From positions 1 to 25,262 of the forward strand of contig CAMWRO010000008.1 of assembly GCA_947176615.1 (NCBI GenBank): a stretch of 25,262 nt of DNA, read 5' to 3'. Shown here piece by piece: positions 1-8,236 of this stretch. The notes beneath the pieces are model-generated. The model ran no database searches and was not told where the DNA came from. It saw only the letters and a list, made by a program, of their open reading frames with translations. The position numbers were made by a program, and so were the translations under genes. The stretch comes from an uncultured Porphyromonadaceae bacterium. GTDB lineage: Bacteria > Bacteroidota > Bacteroidia > Bacteroidales > Muribaculaceae. Position 1 is the first letter of the stretch, and each line of letters starts with the position of its first letter.

Positions 1-1122
1 GTCGGCAGTTATATTGAGGACGGGGAAGCTATTGACGACAGCCGCAAGAGTTTCGTCTATGACGATGTGGTCAATGATTACTGGGTAGAACGCATCGGTG
101 AGGATTACAACGGATCTGAATGGGTTTCCAACTATTACTCTACGAAACGAAAAATTACCCGAAACGCCGACGGCAATATTCAGGAATGGCAGATGTCGCT
201 GAATAGCGGCGGTGAGTGGATACCGACCTATAAACAAGAGTGGGAATATGGCGAGGACGGAAAGGCGGAAAAGTTCTACCATTATCAATCTGACGTCTTT
301 AGTGCCAACCCTTCATGGTCTCTTTATGACAATACCTATTATACTGACATCGTATGGCAGGATACCGACGGTCAGATGCTTGGTGACGGTATGATGTCAT
401 TCGTAGTCGGCAATAACAGGGCCAAATCCTATACCGTATACTATAAAGACAGGATTGACGGTTACGCGTGGGTGGATTATGTCGACCGGCAGCCCGGAAG
501 TTATACTATCTACGAGTCGTTCCTTGACAAGAGTCAGATCGGCCGCATGACAATGGTACAGGATTTTTCAGCTAATCCTTACGGATTCATAAGATACACC
601 CGGTATATTTATGTCGACGACGATGGGAATTGCACTTATCCTGACCCGACCTATACCGTCATTCACATGTATTCGTTTGATGAGTACAAAAATCTTATCG
701 AAGATGTGATTTATGAAGACGTGTGTGATGGCGAGGGTCTGATTCAGGTCGCAGGTGCGCGTTACGAATATGAGTATGATGACAATGGCAATATCTCGGA
801 AATGGTTGCGCTTGACTATGATCCCGAAATAGAGGGGTATGAAAACGTGAGCAAAACAGTCTATTGCGAATATTCTGATGTCAGCAGCTCTATTTCGGCC
901 ATTGAGTCGGGAGACAGCGATGTGACCTATTCATTTGACAACGGTATTCTTGCCGTGAATAGCACCGCAATGACGGGGGTATCGGTTTACTCGGTTTCGG
1001 GTGCATGTGTCGCCCGTGCAGCCGGGGTAGAATCGGTAAGCCTCGATCTCAATGCTTTGGCAAGCGGCCTTTACATTGTCAAAGTCGAAGGAACGCCTGT
1101 CTCAGTGCGCATCGTGAAGTAA
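1..1122 (+). CDS. T9SS-exported surface/secreted protein, 5'-truncated
   Basis: The reading frame is open from the first base, so the true start lies upstream; a GTG at 67 is only an internal codon. The visible part is about 373 residues, rich in Tyr, Asp, Gly and Asn. Segments such as WEYGEDGKAEKFYHYQ and YEYEYDDNGNISEM recall the YD-type beta-hairpin repeats of Bacteroidota surface proteins. The last ~75 residues look like a type A T9SS sorting domain: ISAIES linker, a VYSVSGACVARA strand, then LNALASGLYIVKVEG and a basic end VRIVK. In this family the domain directs export through the type IX system and is cleaved at the outer membrane. The role of the repeat part is unknown. A strong terminator follows, so this is the last gene of its transcript. 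Confidence 0.8.
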   Translation, partial: VGSYIEDGEAIDDSRKSFVYDDVVNDYWVERIGEDYNGSEWVSNYYSTKRKITRNADGNIQEWQMSLNSGGEWIPTYKQEWEYGEDGKAEKFYHYQSDVFSANPSWSLYDNTYYTDIVWQDTDGQMLGDGMMSFVVGNNRAKSYTVYYKDRIDGYAWVDYVDRQPGSYTIYESFLDKSQIGRMTMVQDFSANPYGFIRYTRYIYVDDDGNCTYPDPTYTVIHMYSFDEYKNLIEDVIYEDVCDGEGLIQVAGARYEYEYDDNGNISEMVALDYDPEIEGYENVSKTVYCEYSDVSSSISAIESGDSDVTYSFDNGILAVNSTAMTGVSVYSVSGACVARAAGVESVSLDLNALASGLYIVKVEGTPVSVRIVK

Positions 1123-1148
1123 AGAAAAAATATTGAGATATATCAGCC

Positions 1149-1193
1149 GGATTCGGCGAAGTTATGGAAAGACTTCGCTGAATCCGCTTTTTT
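1149..1193 (+). terminator. Rho-independent terminator of the T9SS protein gene
   Basis: A 14-bp stem pairs 1149-1162 with 1172-1185 (one G-T pair), with a 9-nt loop, followed by GC and six T. It lies 26 bp after the stop codon. Confidence 0.88.
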
Positions 1194-1293
1194 GTGGCCC
1201 CTCCGACAAGATTTGGCGGGGCAGACCGGCATGATGTGCAATTGTGGTACGGCATGCCGCAATATTGGTAGCTTCGTTTGGTTGAAACCTGAG

Positions 1294-1301
1294 TAATTTT
1301 G
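1294..1301 (+). promoter_or_regulatory. Candidate -7 element upstream of the alpha/beta hydrolase
   Basis: TAATTTTG fits the Bacteroidota -7 consensus TAnnTTTG. No TTG is found 19-21 bp upstream, so the -33 half is missing or weak. The predicted leader to the ATG at 1356 would be about 48 nt. Confidence 0.4.
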
Positions 1302-1355
1302 TACCGAGAAAACAGCACCGCTTGTGACAGAATCTGATTTTTTTATATTACCGAA

Positions 1356-2369
1356 ATGAACAACAACGACAACACGATTAACGTTAAAAAACTTACTCTG
1401 ACAACTGAATGGGACAAGGTGTTCCCGAAAAGTGACAAGGTAGAGCACAGTAAGGTTACTTTCCCAAACAGATATGGAATCACGCTTGCCGCCGATGTTT
1501 ACATTCCTAAAGGCGCAAACGGACCACTTCCGGCTATCGCAATATGCGGCCCGTTTGGAGCTGTGAAGGAACAGAGTTCCGGGTTGTATGCTCAGGAGAT
1601 GGCAGAGCGCGGGTTCTACACGCTTGCATTTGACCCCTCCTTTACCGGCGAGAGCGGCGGACAACCCCGATATATGACATCTCCTGACATCAACACTGAA
1701 GATTTCAGCGCCGCAGTCGATTTTCTTGTCACAAATCCTGCTGTAAACCCTGAAGCCGTAGGGGTTATCGGCATATGCGGATGGGGAGGTATCGCTATCA
1801 GCGCGGCAGCATCCGATCCGCGCATAAAAGCGACCATAGCCTCTACCATGTATGACATGAGCCGTGTTGATTCCAACGGTTACTTTGACAGTGCTGACAG
1901 CGCGGAAGCTCGTAACGCATTGCGAAAGAGCCTTGCCGCTCAGCGAACCGACGACTTCGTCAGCGGCACTCCGAAACTTGGCGGTGGCGTACCGGATGTG
2001 CTTCCCGAGGATGCCCCTCAATTTTTCAAAGACTACCATGCCTACTATAAGACATCGCGCGGTTATCATCCACGCTCGCTCAATTCCAACGGCGGCCGCA
2101 ATGTCACTGCCGTAATTCCGTGGATTAACTTTCCGTTGATGAGCCGTGCCGACGAGATTGAAAGTGCGGTAATGATTGTCCACGGGGAGAAAGCCCACTC
2201 GTTTTATTTCGGCAGTGACGCCTACAAGCGGCTTACAGTCACTCCCGGAAAGGAGAACAACAAACTGTTTATGGTTATCCCCGGAGCAAGCCATACCGAC
2301 CTTTACGACCGCATGGATGTGATACCCTTTGACAATATGGAAATATTTTTCAAAGAATATCTTAAATGA
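1356..2369 (+). CDS. Alpha/beta hydrolase with cysteine nucleophile elbow (YcjY/dienelactone-hydrolase-like)
   Basis: This 337-residue protein has no signal peptide, so it is probably cytoplasmic. The core is an alpha/beta hydrolase: strand VTFPNRYGITLAADVYIP (about 34-51), an oxyanion-region loop around AICGPFGAVKEQ (62-73), FDPSFTGESGG (92-102), and the nucleophile elbow GICGWGG (139-145), where the central residue is Cys141 and not Ser. The likely acid is near VHGEKAH (275-281) and the likely base is His313 in GASHTDLYD. Such G-x-C-x-G elbows are known in dienelactone hydrolases and in uncharacterised COG1073 proteins. The substrate cannot be told. It stands alone, between a terminator and the convergent importer operon. 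Confidence 0.8.
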   Translation: MNNNDNTINVKKLTLTTEWDKVFPKSDKVEHSKVTFPNRYGITLAADVYIPKGANGPLPAIAICGPFGAVKEQSSGLYAQEMAERGFYTLAFDPSFTGESGGQPRYMTSPDINTEDFSAAVDFLVTNPAVNPEAVGVIGICGWGGIAISAAASDPRIKATIASTMYDMSRVDSNGYFDSADSAEARNALRKSLAAQRTDDFVSGTPKLGGGVPDVLPEDAPQFFKDYHAYYKTSRGYHPRSLNSNGGRNVTAVIPWINFPLMSRADEIESAVMIVHGEKAHSFYFGSDAYKRLTVTPGKENNKLFMVIPGASHTDLYDRMDVIPFDNMEIFFKEYLK

Positions 2370-2380
2370 GTCTGCCGATT

Positions 2381-3187
2381 TTATCGGTTGACTGACCGAA
2401 ACGTCATCGTGGACGGGTCGAAGGTGACAGGTCGGCGGGGGAAAAGGCGGTCGAAGGCTCCCGTGGCAACGAGCTCGGGGACGGTGCCGGTAATCATGGC
2501 CGACGAAGCTGCGAGCGCGGGGTCGTTTTCGACCATGAGCCAAGCATGGGTTGCAAGGGGTAGTGCCTCGGCGATGTCATGGGTTGACAGGAGGATGGCC
2601 TTACCGTGGTCGGCTGCGAGGTCGTGGAGCATCTGCATCGTTTCGATGCGTGATGCGATGTCGAGAAACGAAGTCGGCTCGTCAAGGAGTATGACGGGGG
2701 TCTGCTGGGCGAGGGCGCGGGCGAGCATGATTTTCTGCCTTTCTCCGTCGGAGAGGGTCGAGACATATCGGCGGCTGAACTGAAGCATCCCGACGGTGTC
2801 GAGTGACTCGTCGACGATGCGGCGGTCTTCGGCCGAGAGCCGGCCGAAGAACCCGGTGTAGGGTTGTCGGCCCAGAGCGACAAGCTCGGCGGCTGTGAGA
2901 TGCCCGGCATGGGTGCGGTCGGTGTAGACAAGGCTGATGAGGCGCGCCATGTCGGCGACAGGAGTGTCGGCGAGGCTTTTTCCCGCGATTGATACTTTCC
3001 CGGCGAGGGCGGGTTGCGCTCCCGAGAGGGTGCGGAGCAGGGTGCTTTTTCCGCGACCGTTGGCGCCGAGCAGAAGGGTCATGTCGCCACGGCTGAGCGA
3101 CAGGTCGAGACTGTCGGCAATCAGCTTGTCGGGGAGATAGCCGGCTGCGAGGCCGTGTGTAGTCATTATTTCACTCGGCGGGGTCAT
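2381..3187 (-). CDS. ABC transporter ATPase, iron-chelate/heme/B12 importer type (FecE/HmuV/BtuD-like)
   Basis: I take the ATG at 3187, whose ATGA overlaps the permease stop, giving 268 residues; a longer frame reaching 3295 runs inside the permease gene and lacks support. ABC hallmarks: Walker A GANGRGKST (41-49), signature LSDGERQ (145-151), Walker B VILLDEP (165-171) and the switch histidine in LLSTHD. ARLISLVYTDRTHAGHLTA after the Q-loop region and the length fit the class II importers paired with FecCD permeases. It would hydrolyse ATP on the inner face of the membrane to drive uptake. It is the last gene of the probable speA-truA-importer operon and converges on the hydrolase gene, 11 bp away. 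No strong terminator is visible between them, only a 5-bp hairpin at 2374-2386. Confidence 0.9.
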   Translation of the reverse strand: MTPPSEIMTTHGLAAGYLPDKLIADSLDLSLSRGDMTLLLGANGRGKSTLLRTLSGAQPALAGKVSIAGKSLADTPVADMARLISLVYTDRTHAGHLTAAELVALGRQPYTGFFGRLSAEDRRIVDESLDTVGMLQFSRRYVSTLSDGERQKIMLARALAQQTPVILLDEPTSFLDIASRIETMQMLHDLAADHGKAILLSTHDIAEALPLATHAWLMVENDPALAASSAMITGTVPELVATGAFDRLFPRRPVTFDPSTMTFRSVNR

Positions 3188-4203
3188 TTTCGTTTCAGAA
3201 TGATGTAAAGGATTACGGGAACGCCTATTATGGGAGTAATTGCGTTCACCGGTATTACGCCCCACGAGCCGGGCATGACACTGATGAGGGAGCAAAACAG
3301 GGCGATGGCCGAGCCTGTCATGGCGGTTGCCGGGAGCAGGTAGATGTGGCGCGAGGTGTTGACTGCCATGCGGGCGACATGGGGGACAATGAGGCCGATG
3401 AACCCTATGGGGCCGCAGAAGGCGGTGACGGCGGCTGTCAGCAGTCCCGACAAAAGGAGCAGACGGTTGCGGGTTGCGCGGATGTCGACTCCGAGGTTGG
3501 CGGCATAACGCTCGCCCAGCAGCAGCGCGTCGAGCGGCTTGACCATGAGAAAACTCAGCAGCAGCACGGCGAGGGTGACGGCGGCGAAGACAGGCAGTCG
3601 TTCAAGGTTGACCCCCGAGAACGACCCGAGTCCCCATATGACGAATGAGTGCACACCTTCCTGTGTCGAGAAGAAATTGAGCAGCGAGACTGCCGACGAC
3701 GCAAGGTAGCCGACCATGATGCCCACAATCAGCAGCATGACCGAGCTGTGGATAAAGCGTGAGAACAGCAATAGCACTACCAGCACTGCCATTGCCCCGG
3801 CCATAGCGCCGAGCAACACGCTGAAATAGTGGCCGATGGTTCCGACACTGCCGCCGAGTGCAAGCATGACAACAGCCACCCCGAGGCTTGACCCGGTGGA
3901 GACACCGAGTATCGACGGGCCGGCAAGGGGGTTGTCAAAGGTTGTCTGCATCAGCAGGCCGGCAACGGCGAGTGCGGCTCCCGAAATCAGCGCGGTGCAG
4001 GCCATCGGCAGGCGCGCGCCCACGACGATGACTTCCCATGACCGCTTGCCTCCGTCGCCGCCGGTCAGGATGTCGATGACGGCGCCGGCCGGTATGTCGA
4101 CCGATCCGAAAAAGAGGCATCCGCCAAACAGCAGGATAATTGCGGCCGCGATAATCCATATTGCGGCGGCTGCGCGTGACGGTGATACCCCTTCGGTTGT
4201 CAT
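3184..4203 (-). CDS. FecCD/BtuC-family ABC importer permease
   Basis: The 339-residue protein is very hydrophobic, with nine to ten membrane segments starting at AAAAIWIIAAAIILLFGGCLFFG. Family marks include GARLPMACTALISGAALAVAGLLMQTTFDNPLAGPSILGVSTGSSLGV near the N-terminus and FCGPIGFIGLIVPHVAR followed by a PATAMTGSAIAL-like segment near the C-terminus, the typical BtuC/FecD/HmuU pattern. It forms the inner-membrane channel for a metal chelate, heme or cobalamin. Its start overlaps the binding-protein stop (ATGA) and its stop overlaps the ATPase start (ATGA), so the three proteins should be translated together. Confidence 0.93.
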   Translation of the reverse strand: MTTEGVSPSRAAAAIWIIAAAIILLFGGCLFFGSVDIPAGAVIDILTGGDGGKRSWEVIVVGARLPMACTALISGAALAVAGLLMQTTFDNPLAGPSILGVSTGSSLGVAVVMLALGGSVGTIGHYFSVLLGAMAGAMAVLVVLLLFSRFIHSSVMLLIVGIMVGYLASSAVSLLNFFSTQEGVHSFVIWGLGSFSGVNLERLPVFAAVTLAVLLLSFLMVKPLDALLLGERYAANLGVDIRATRNRLLLLSGLLTAAVTAFCGPIGFIGLIVPHVARMAVNTSRHIYLLPATAMTGSAIALFCSLISVMPGSWGVIPVNAITPIIGVPVILYIILKRK

Positions 4204-5336
4204 TTTACTTTCTTATAGTAGGTTAGCGTTGTGTCGCCATGCATGATGCATGGGTGGAAGATGGCAAGGTATTCGCGCAGCAGTCGGTCGGGGTGGAAAG
4301 GGAAGTCCTCAAAGAGGGGCACCTCGGCCGTATTGGCCGCGTAGACACCGCCGTTATTGAAGGCGTCCATCTCGGCGTTGAGACTGTTGTTGCTTTTAAG
4401 CTCGGCGAGTGTCAGGTCGTGTCCCCAAGTGCGTATCAGCCAGAACTCTGCGTCATGGGCACGGTCAAAGACGGTTGCAAAGTCAAGTTGCAGCGATCCG
4501 GTCGATGTGTCGGCGCTCCAAGGGTAAATGACGGCAGCGTCACCGAGCAGACGTGCCATGTAGCTGCATCCTCCGGGGACATACCACACCCCGTCGGTCA
4601 CCTGCTCGGTCACTACTTTTGGCAGCGTGCTGACAGCCGCAGCCTTGTGACGCAGGGCCTCGTATCGGTCGCGGGTGGATGCAAATATCGTATCGGCCTT
4701 TTCGTAGCCGCCGTAGAGTTTTCCGAGCAGTTTTATCCATTCGGCGCGTCCGAGCGGTGTCGATTCCATGTAGTCGGCACACTCGATAATCGTCGCCCCG
4801 GTCTGCCCTACGGCACCGTGGCCGGCATTCTGATAAGGAGATAACAGTATCGCGTCGGGGTTCATTTCAACGATTCTCTCGATTGAAGGTGACATGGCCG
4901 GGCCGATGTCGGTCACACTCCCGTCGGCCAGTCCCGAGACAATCTCGTCAGTCTTGAAGTAACCGGCATCGGCGACTCCCCCCACCCCCTTTATGCCACC
5001 TACCTCGCCGATGGCGCGGGCATGGACGTCGGAGTAGACAATGGAATTTTCGAGCGGTACCCTGACCACCTCGCCCTCGGGTAGGCTGCCGGGCACCTCA
5101 CTGTCGCGGTCAACGAGGATGTAGCGGCCAAGCAGCCGGGTCGTGTCCCACGGGTCGCGCACGTCGGCCACGGTATAGTCGCCGCAATCGACAAGTGTCA
5201 GCAGTTGGGCGCATGTGGTCAGCGTGTCACCCGTGACTTCGTCGCCGCGTGTAGATGCCCCCCTCCCGCAAGATGACAAGAGGAGGAATATAAGTATGAG
5301 GTACGAGTTACGAGTTACGAAGTGGGGGATATGCAT
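4200..5336 (-). CDS. Substrate-binding lipoprotein of a FecCD-type importer
   Basis: From the ATG at 5336 the product is 378 residues; a TTG two codons earlier is a weaker choice. The N-terminus is a lipoprotein signal peptide ending in the lipobox LSSC (Cys23), so the protein is membrane-anchored in the periplasm. The body has the helical-backbone, TroA/BtuF-like fold: IGEVGGIKGVGGVADAGYF, IVEMNPDAILLSPYQNAGHGAVGQTGATIIECADYMESTPLGRAEWIKLLG, and a C-terminal lobe with GGCSYMARLLGDA and VYAANTAEVPLFEDFPFHPDRLLREYLAIFHP. It captures the ligand and hands it to the permease. The E-x-x-DYMESTPLGRAEW region recalls iron/heme-type binding proteins more than B12 ones, but that is from memory. The start region is built on 7-bp tandem repeats. 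Confidence 0.88.
   Translation of the reverse strand: MHIPHFVTRNSYLILIFLLLSSCGRGASTRGDEVTGDTLTTCAQLLTLVDCGDYTVADVRDPWDTTRLLGRYILVDRDSEVPGSLPEGEVVRVPLENSIVYSDVHARAIGEVGGIKGVGGVADAGYFKTDEIVSGLADGSVTDIGPAMSPSIERIVEMNPDAILLSPYQNAGHGAVGQTGATIIECADYMESTPLGRAEWIKLLGKLYGGYEKADTIFASTRDRYEALRHKAAAVSTLPKVVTEQVTDGVWYVPGGCSYMARLLGDAAVIYPWSADTSTGSLQLDFATVFDRAHDAEFWLIRTWGHDLTLAELKSNNSLNAEMDAFNNGGVYAANTAEVPLFEDFPFHPDRLLREYLAIFHPCIMHGDTTLTYYKKVK
5302..5320. repeat. 7-bp tandem repeat inside the signal-peptide codons
   Basis: TACGAGT occurs at 5302-5308 and 5309-5315, followed by a partial copy TACGA (5316-5320). It encodes residues around FVTRNSY before the hydrophobic core of the lipoprotein signal. Because the unit is 7 bp, gain or loss of a copy would shift the reading frame. 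Confidence 0.75.
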
Positions 5337-5340
5337 TGTC

Positions 5341-5367
5341 AATTCTCAATTCTCAATTCTCAATTCT
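5341..5367. repeat. 7-bp tandem repeat between truA and the lipoprotein gene
   Basis: AATTCTC is repeated three times without error (5341-5347, 5348-5354, 5355-5361), followed by a partial fourth copy (5362-5367). The tract fills the gap between the truA stop codon (5366-5368) and the lipoprotein ATG (5336), so it occupies the ribosome-binding region of the downstream gene. Confidence 0.9.
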
Positions 5368-6109
5368 AATAAGTTACGTCCCAGAGGAAAAGTGCCTGAG
5401 GAGGCATTGATGTTCCGGCGGCGCAGCGGTCGCGGGCATCGATGACGCGGGCAAACTCGTCGACAGTCATCTTGCCGCGCCCAACCTCGACAAGCGTTCC
5501 AACCACGGCGCGCACCATGTTGCGCAGAAAGCGGTCAGCGGTGATGACAAACACCATCGCCCCGGGGACGGCCTCGACAGGCACCCATTCGGCCCGGGTG
5601 ACGTGGCAGATGTTGGTCTTCGTGTCGGTGTGCAGCTTGGAGAACGATGTAAAATCCTCGGTGTCAAGGAGGATTGCAGCTGCGCGGTTCATCGCCTCAT
5701 AGTCAAGCGTTGCCGGTGCCTTCCAGCTGAGCGGGTAGAAAAAAGGCGATTTTTCTGAGATGGCATAGTAGTGGTAGGTGCGCGATTTCGCGTCAAAGCG
5801 AGCATGACACTCCGGAGCGACCTCGCGTATGTCGTAGATGGCTATGTCCTTCCCGACAAGCGAGTTGAGACCGCGCACTATCCCCTCGGCGTTGTCAATC
5901 GGCAACTCCGTGTCAAAGTGGGCTGTCATCATGCGGGCGTTGACACCGGTGTCAGTGCGCCCCGCCCCGACAATCTTCATGCCGGGACGGCGCATGATGA
6001 CTGACAGCGCGTCTTCAATCGTCGACTGCACCGTCACTTCACCCGGCTGTGACTGCCATCCGTGGAAAGGCGCGCCGCGATAGGCGAGAGTCATGAAATA
6101 TCGTGGCAT
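5366..6109 (-). CDS. truA: tRNA pseudouridine(38-40) synthase TruA
   Basis: The 247-residue protein matches TruA over its full usual length. It converts uridines 38, 39 and 40 of the tRNA anticodon arm to pseudouridine. Clear marks are the start MPRYFMTLAYRGAPFHGWQ, the catalytic motif GRTDTGVNA with Asp53, RFDAKSRTYHYY, and the late FLRNMVRAVVGTLVEVGRGKM segment. It starts 12 bp after the speA stop, which suggests co-transcription. Its stop codon overlaps the last copy of a 7-bp repeat. Cytoplasmic. Confidence 0.96.
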   Translation of the reverse strand: MPRYFMTLAYRGAPFHGWQSQPGEVTVQSTIEDALSVIMRRPGMKIVGAGRTDTGVNARMMTAHFDTELPIDNAEGIVRGLNSLVGKDIAIYDIREVAPECHARFDAKSRTYHYYAISEKSPFFYPLSWKAPATLDYEAMNRAAAILLDTEDFTSFSKLHTDTKTNICHVTRAEWVPVEAVPGAMVFVITADRFLRNMVRAVVGTLVEVGRGKMTVDEFARVIDARDRCAAGTSMPPQALFLWDVTY

Positions 6110-6121
6110 GGCGGGCGCGAA

Positions 6122-8023
6122 TCAGTCTTTTTCGATATAGGTGTATCCGTAAAGTCCCGAGCGGTAGTTGCTGAGGAACTCGCGACCCTCGTCGGGGGTT
6201 ATTTTCCCTGCTTTCATTGACGATGTCACCCACGCCTCAACGTTGCGCACCAGTTTCTTGGGGTTGTACTGCACATAGTCGAGCACGTCGGCCACGGTCT
6301 CGCCGTCGATGACCCTCTCGATTTCGTAGTGGTCCTTGTAGACCGAGATGTGAACCGCGTTGGTGTCGCCAAACAGGTTGTGCATGTCGCCGAGTATTTC
6401 CTGATAGGCCCCCACGAGGAACACGCCGAGATAGTAAGGTTCGCCCGGTTTCACTGTGTGGACAGGGAGCGAGCTCGCCGTGCCGCCTTGAACTGAGATG
6501 AAGTTGTTGATTTTGCCGTCGCTGTCGCAGGTTATGTCCTGAATCGTGCATGTCCTTGTGGGTTTCTCGTCAAGCCGCGAGATGGGGATGATGGGAAACA
6601 CTTGGTCGATGGCCCATGAGTCGGGCAGCGACTGGAACAGCGAGAAGTTGCAGAAATACTTGTCGGGAATCATCTTGGAGACCTTGCGCAGTTCCTCGGG
6701 GGCATGTTTCATCGCCCCGGCCATTTCTCCAACCTCGCGGGCGATTGACCAGAACAGCTGCTCGATCTGGGCGCGGGTGCGCAGGTCGAGAAGTCCGAGA
6801 CTGAAAAGGTCGAGAGCCTCCTCGCGTATCTGCAACGCGTCGTGCCAGCTCTCAAAGAGATTAGGCTGGTTCAGGTTGTCCCAGATCTGATAAAGTTCTC
6901 GGGCAAGCTCGTGGGCGTCGGGAGCAATCTCCCATGAGTCCTTCCATTCAGGGAGCGATGTCGTTTCAAGTACTTCGAGAATCAGCACCGAGTGGTGAGC
7001 TGTCAGCGAGCGCCCGCTCTCGTTGATGATGTTGGGCTGTTTCAACCCGTTTTTCTCGCAGGCATCCACGATTGACGAGATGGCATCGTTGGCATACTCC
7101 TGAATCGAGTAGTTCATCGAGCTTTCCGAGGCTGAGCTGCGGGTGCCGTCATAGTCTACGCCGAGGCCGCCGCCGATGTCCATGAACTCGATGTCGAATC
7201 CCATGCGCGACAGTTGCACATAGAATTGTGTGGCCTCGCGGATGGCATTCTTGATGCGGCGAATCTTGGTAATCTGGCTGCCGATGTGGAAGTGGATGAG
7301 TTTCAGGCACTGTTTCATGTCGTTGTTCTCCATGAAATCGAGTGCTTCGAGCAGTTCTGACGAGTTCAGGCCGAATTTCGACTGGTCGCCACCGCTCGTC
7401 TCCCATTTGCCCGACCCCGATGAGGCGAGCTTGATGCGGATGCCCACGTTGGGTTCGATGCCAATGCGGCGGGCAACGTCGGCTATGGTCTTCAGCTCGT
7501 TGAGCTTTTCCACCACGAGATATATGCGCCGTCCCATCTTCTGCGCAAGCAATGCCAGCTCGATGTAGTTGGCGTCCTTGTAACCGTTGCAGATGATGAG
7601 GGAGTTCTCCTGTATGTTGGTTGCCAAGACGGCGTGCAGCTCAGGCTTGGAACCGGCTTCAAGGCCTATGTTGAACTTGTTTCCGTGGCTGACAATCTCT
7701 TCAACCACCGGACGCATCTGATTGACCTTGATAGGGTAGATGCAATAGTTTTTGGCCTGATAGTTATATTGTTCCGAGGCGGTCTTGAAACAGTTGGAAA
7801 TCTTCTCGATGCGGTTGTCGAGAATGTCGGGAAAACGCAGCAACACCGGCGATGTCACATCCTTGATCTGCAACTCGTCCATGACCTCTCGCAGGTCAAC
7901 TGAGGCATAACCCTCGCGCGGGGTGACAACGACATGTCCTTTCTCGTTGATGGAGAAATATTTGCGACCCCATCCGTTGATATTGTACAGCTCCGAGCTG
8001 TCATCAATACGCCATTTTCTCAT
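6122..8023 (-). CDS. speA: Biosynthetic arginine decarboxylase SpeA
   Basis: I choose the ATG at 8023 (MRKWRIDDSSELYNINGWG), which matches the usual start of the family and gives 633 residues; an upstream ATG at 8065 would add 14 unusual residues. It is a PLP-dependent decarboxylase of the alanine racemase fold type: the PLP lysine is in YPIKVNQ (Lys99), a glycine-rich phosphate site is in DIGGGLGVDYDGT, and ESGRSLTAHHSVLI is a conserved segment. It makes agmatine from arginine, the first step of the agmatine route to putrescine and spermidine. It is the first gene of the probable operon that continues into truA and the importer. Its promoter lies at about 8118-8125. Confidence 0.96.
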   Translation of the reverse strand: MRKWRIDDSSELYNINGWGRKYFSINEKGHVVVTPREGYASVDLREVMDELQIKDVTSPVLLRFPDILDNRIEKISNCFKTASEQYNYQAKNYCIYPIKVNQMRPVVEEIVSHGNKFNIGLEAGSKPELHAVLATNIQENSLIICNGYKDANYIELALLAQKMGRRIYLVVEKLNELKTIADVARRIGIEPNVGIRIKLASSGSGKWETSGGDQSKFGLNSSELLEALDFMENNDMKQCLKLIHFHIGSQITKIRRIKNAIREATQFYVQLSRMGFDIEFMDIGGGLGVDYDGTRSSASESSMNYSIQEYANDAISSIVDACEKNGLKQPNIINESGRSLTAHHSVLILEVLETTSLPEWKDSWEIAPDAHELARELYQIWDNLNQPNLFESWHDALQIREEALDLFSLGLLDLRTRAQIEQLFWSIAREVGEMAGAMKHAPEELRKVSKMIPDKYFCNFSLFQSLPDSWAIDQVFPIIPISRLDEKPTRTCTIQDITCDSDGKINNFISVQGGTASSLPVHTVKPGEPYYLGVFLVGAYQEILGDMHNLFGDTNAVHISVYKDHYEIERVIDGETVADVLDYVQYNPKKLVRNVEAWVTSSMKAGKITPDEGREFLSNYRSGLYGYTYIEKD

Positions 8024-8117
8024 CGGCTCTCTGTTGGTGTAAATTCTTTTTGGTGAAACAATCAATTAAACGGTGAAGGTGAAGATAATACTGTATTCAC
8101 ACTTCACTTTAACCTGA

Positions 8118-8125
8118 CAAAGTTA
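8118..8125 (-). promoter_or_regulatory. Candidate -7 element of the speA operon
   Basis: Read on the minus strand, TAACTTTG matches TAnnTTTG exactly. No good TTG lies 19-21 bp upstream. It is placed between the rpmA terminator and speA, leaving a leader of roughly 85-90 nt. Confidence 0.55.
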
Positions 8126-8159
8126 CGATTTATTCTCCAATAATCGTCACGTCGGGCGC

Positions 8160-8193
8160 AAAAAAAGAGCAGCCCTCTTGTGGAAGGCCGCTC
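8160..8193 (-). terminator. Rho-independent terminator of rplU-rpmA
   Basis: On the minus strand a 10-bp stem (8184-8193 with 8167-8176, two G-U pairs) with a 7-nt loop is followed by seven T. It begins 43 bp after the rpmA stop. Confidence 0.88.
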
Positions 8194-8236
8194 GGGTCAA
8201 ATTGTGGAATGTCAAATTTTTGTGGTAGTGTGGAAT

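Noticed and set aside
2374..2386. CCGAT-TTT-ATCGG hairpin between the convergent hydrolase and ATPase genes
   Set aside because: Only 5 bp of stem and no T-run; too weak to call a terminator.
1143..2543. 466-codon open frame on the minus strand opposite the alpha/beta hydrolase
   Set aside because: It is antisense to a protein with clear family motifs, is rich in Arg, His, Cys and Ser as expected of a shadow frame, and has no recognisable domain.
3188..3295. N-terminal extension of the ABC ATPase upstream of 3187
   Set aside because: The added residues lie inside the permease gene and do not resemble ABC ATPases; the ATGA overlap at 3184-3187 marks the true start.
5302..5367. Repeat tracts as a possible CRISPR array
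   Set aside because: The units are 7 bp and directly adjacent, without spacers; no cas genes are present.
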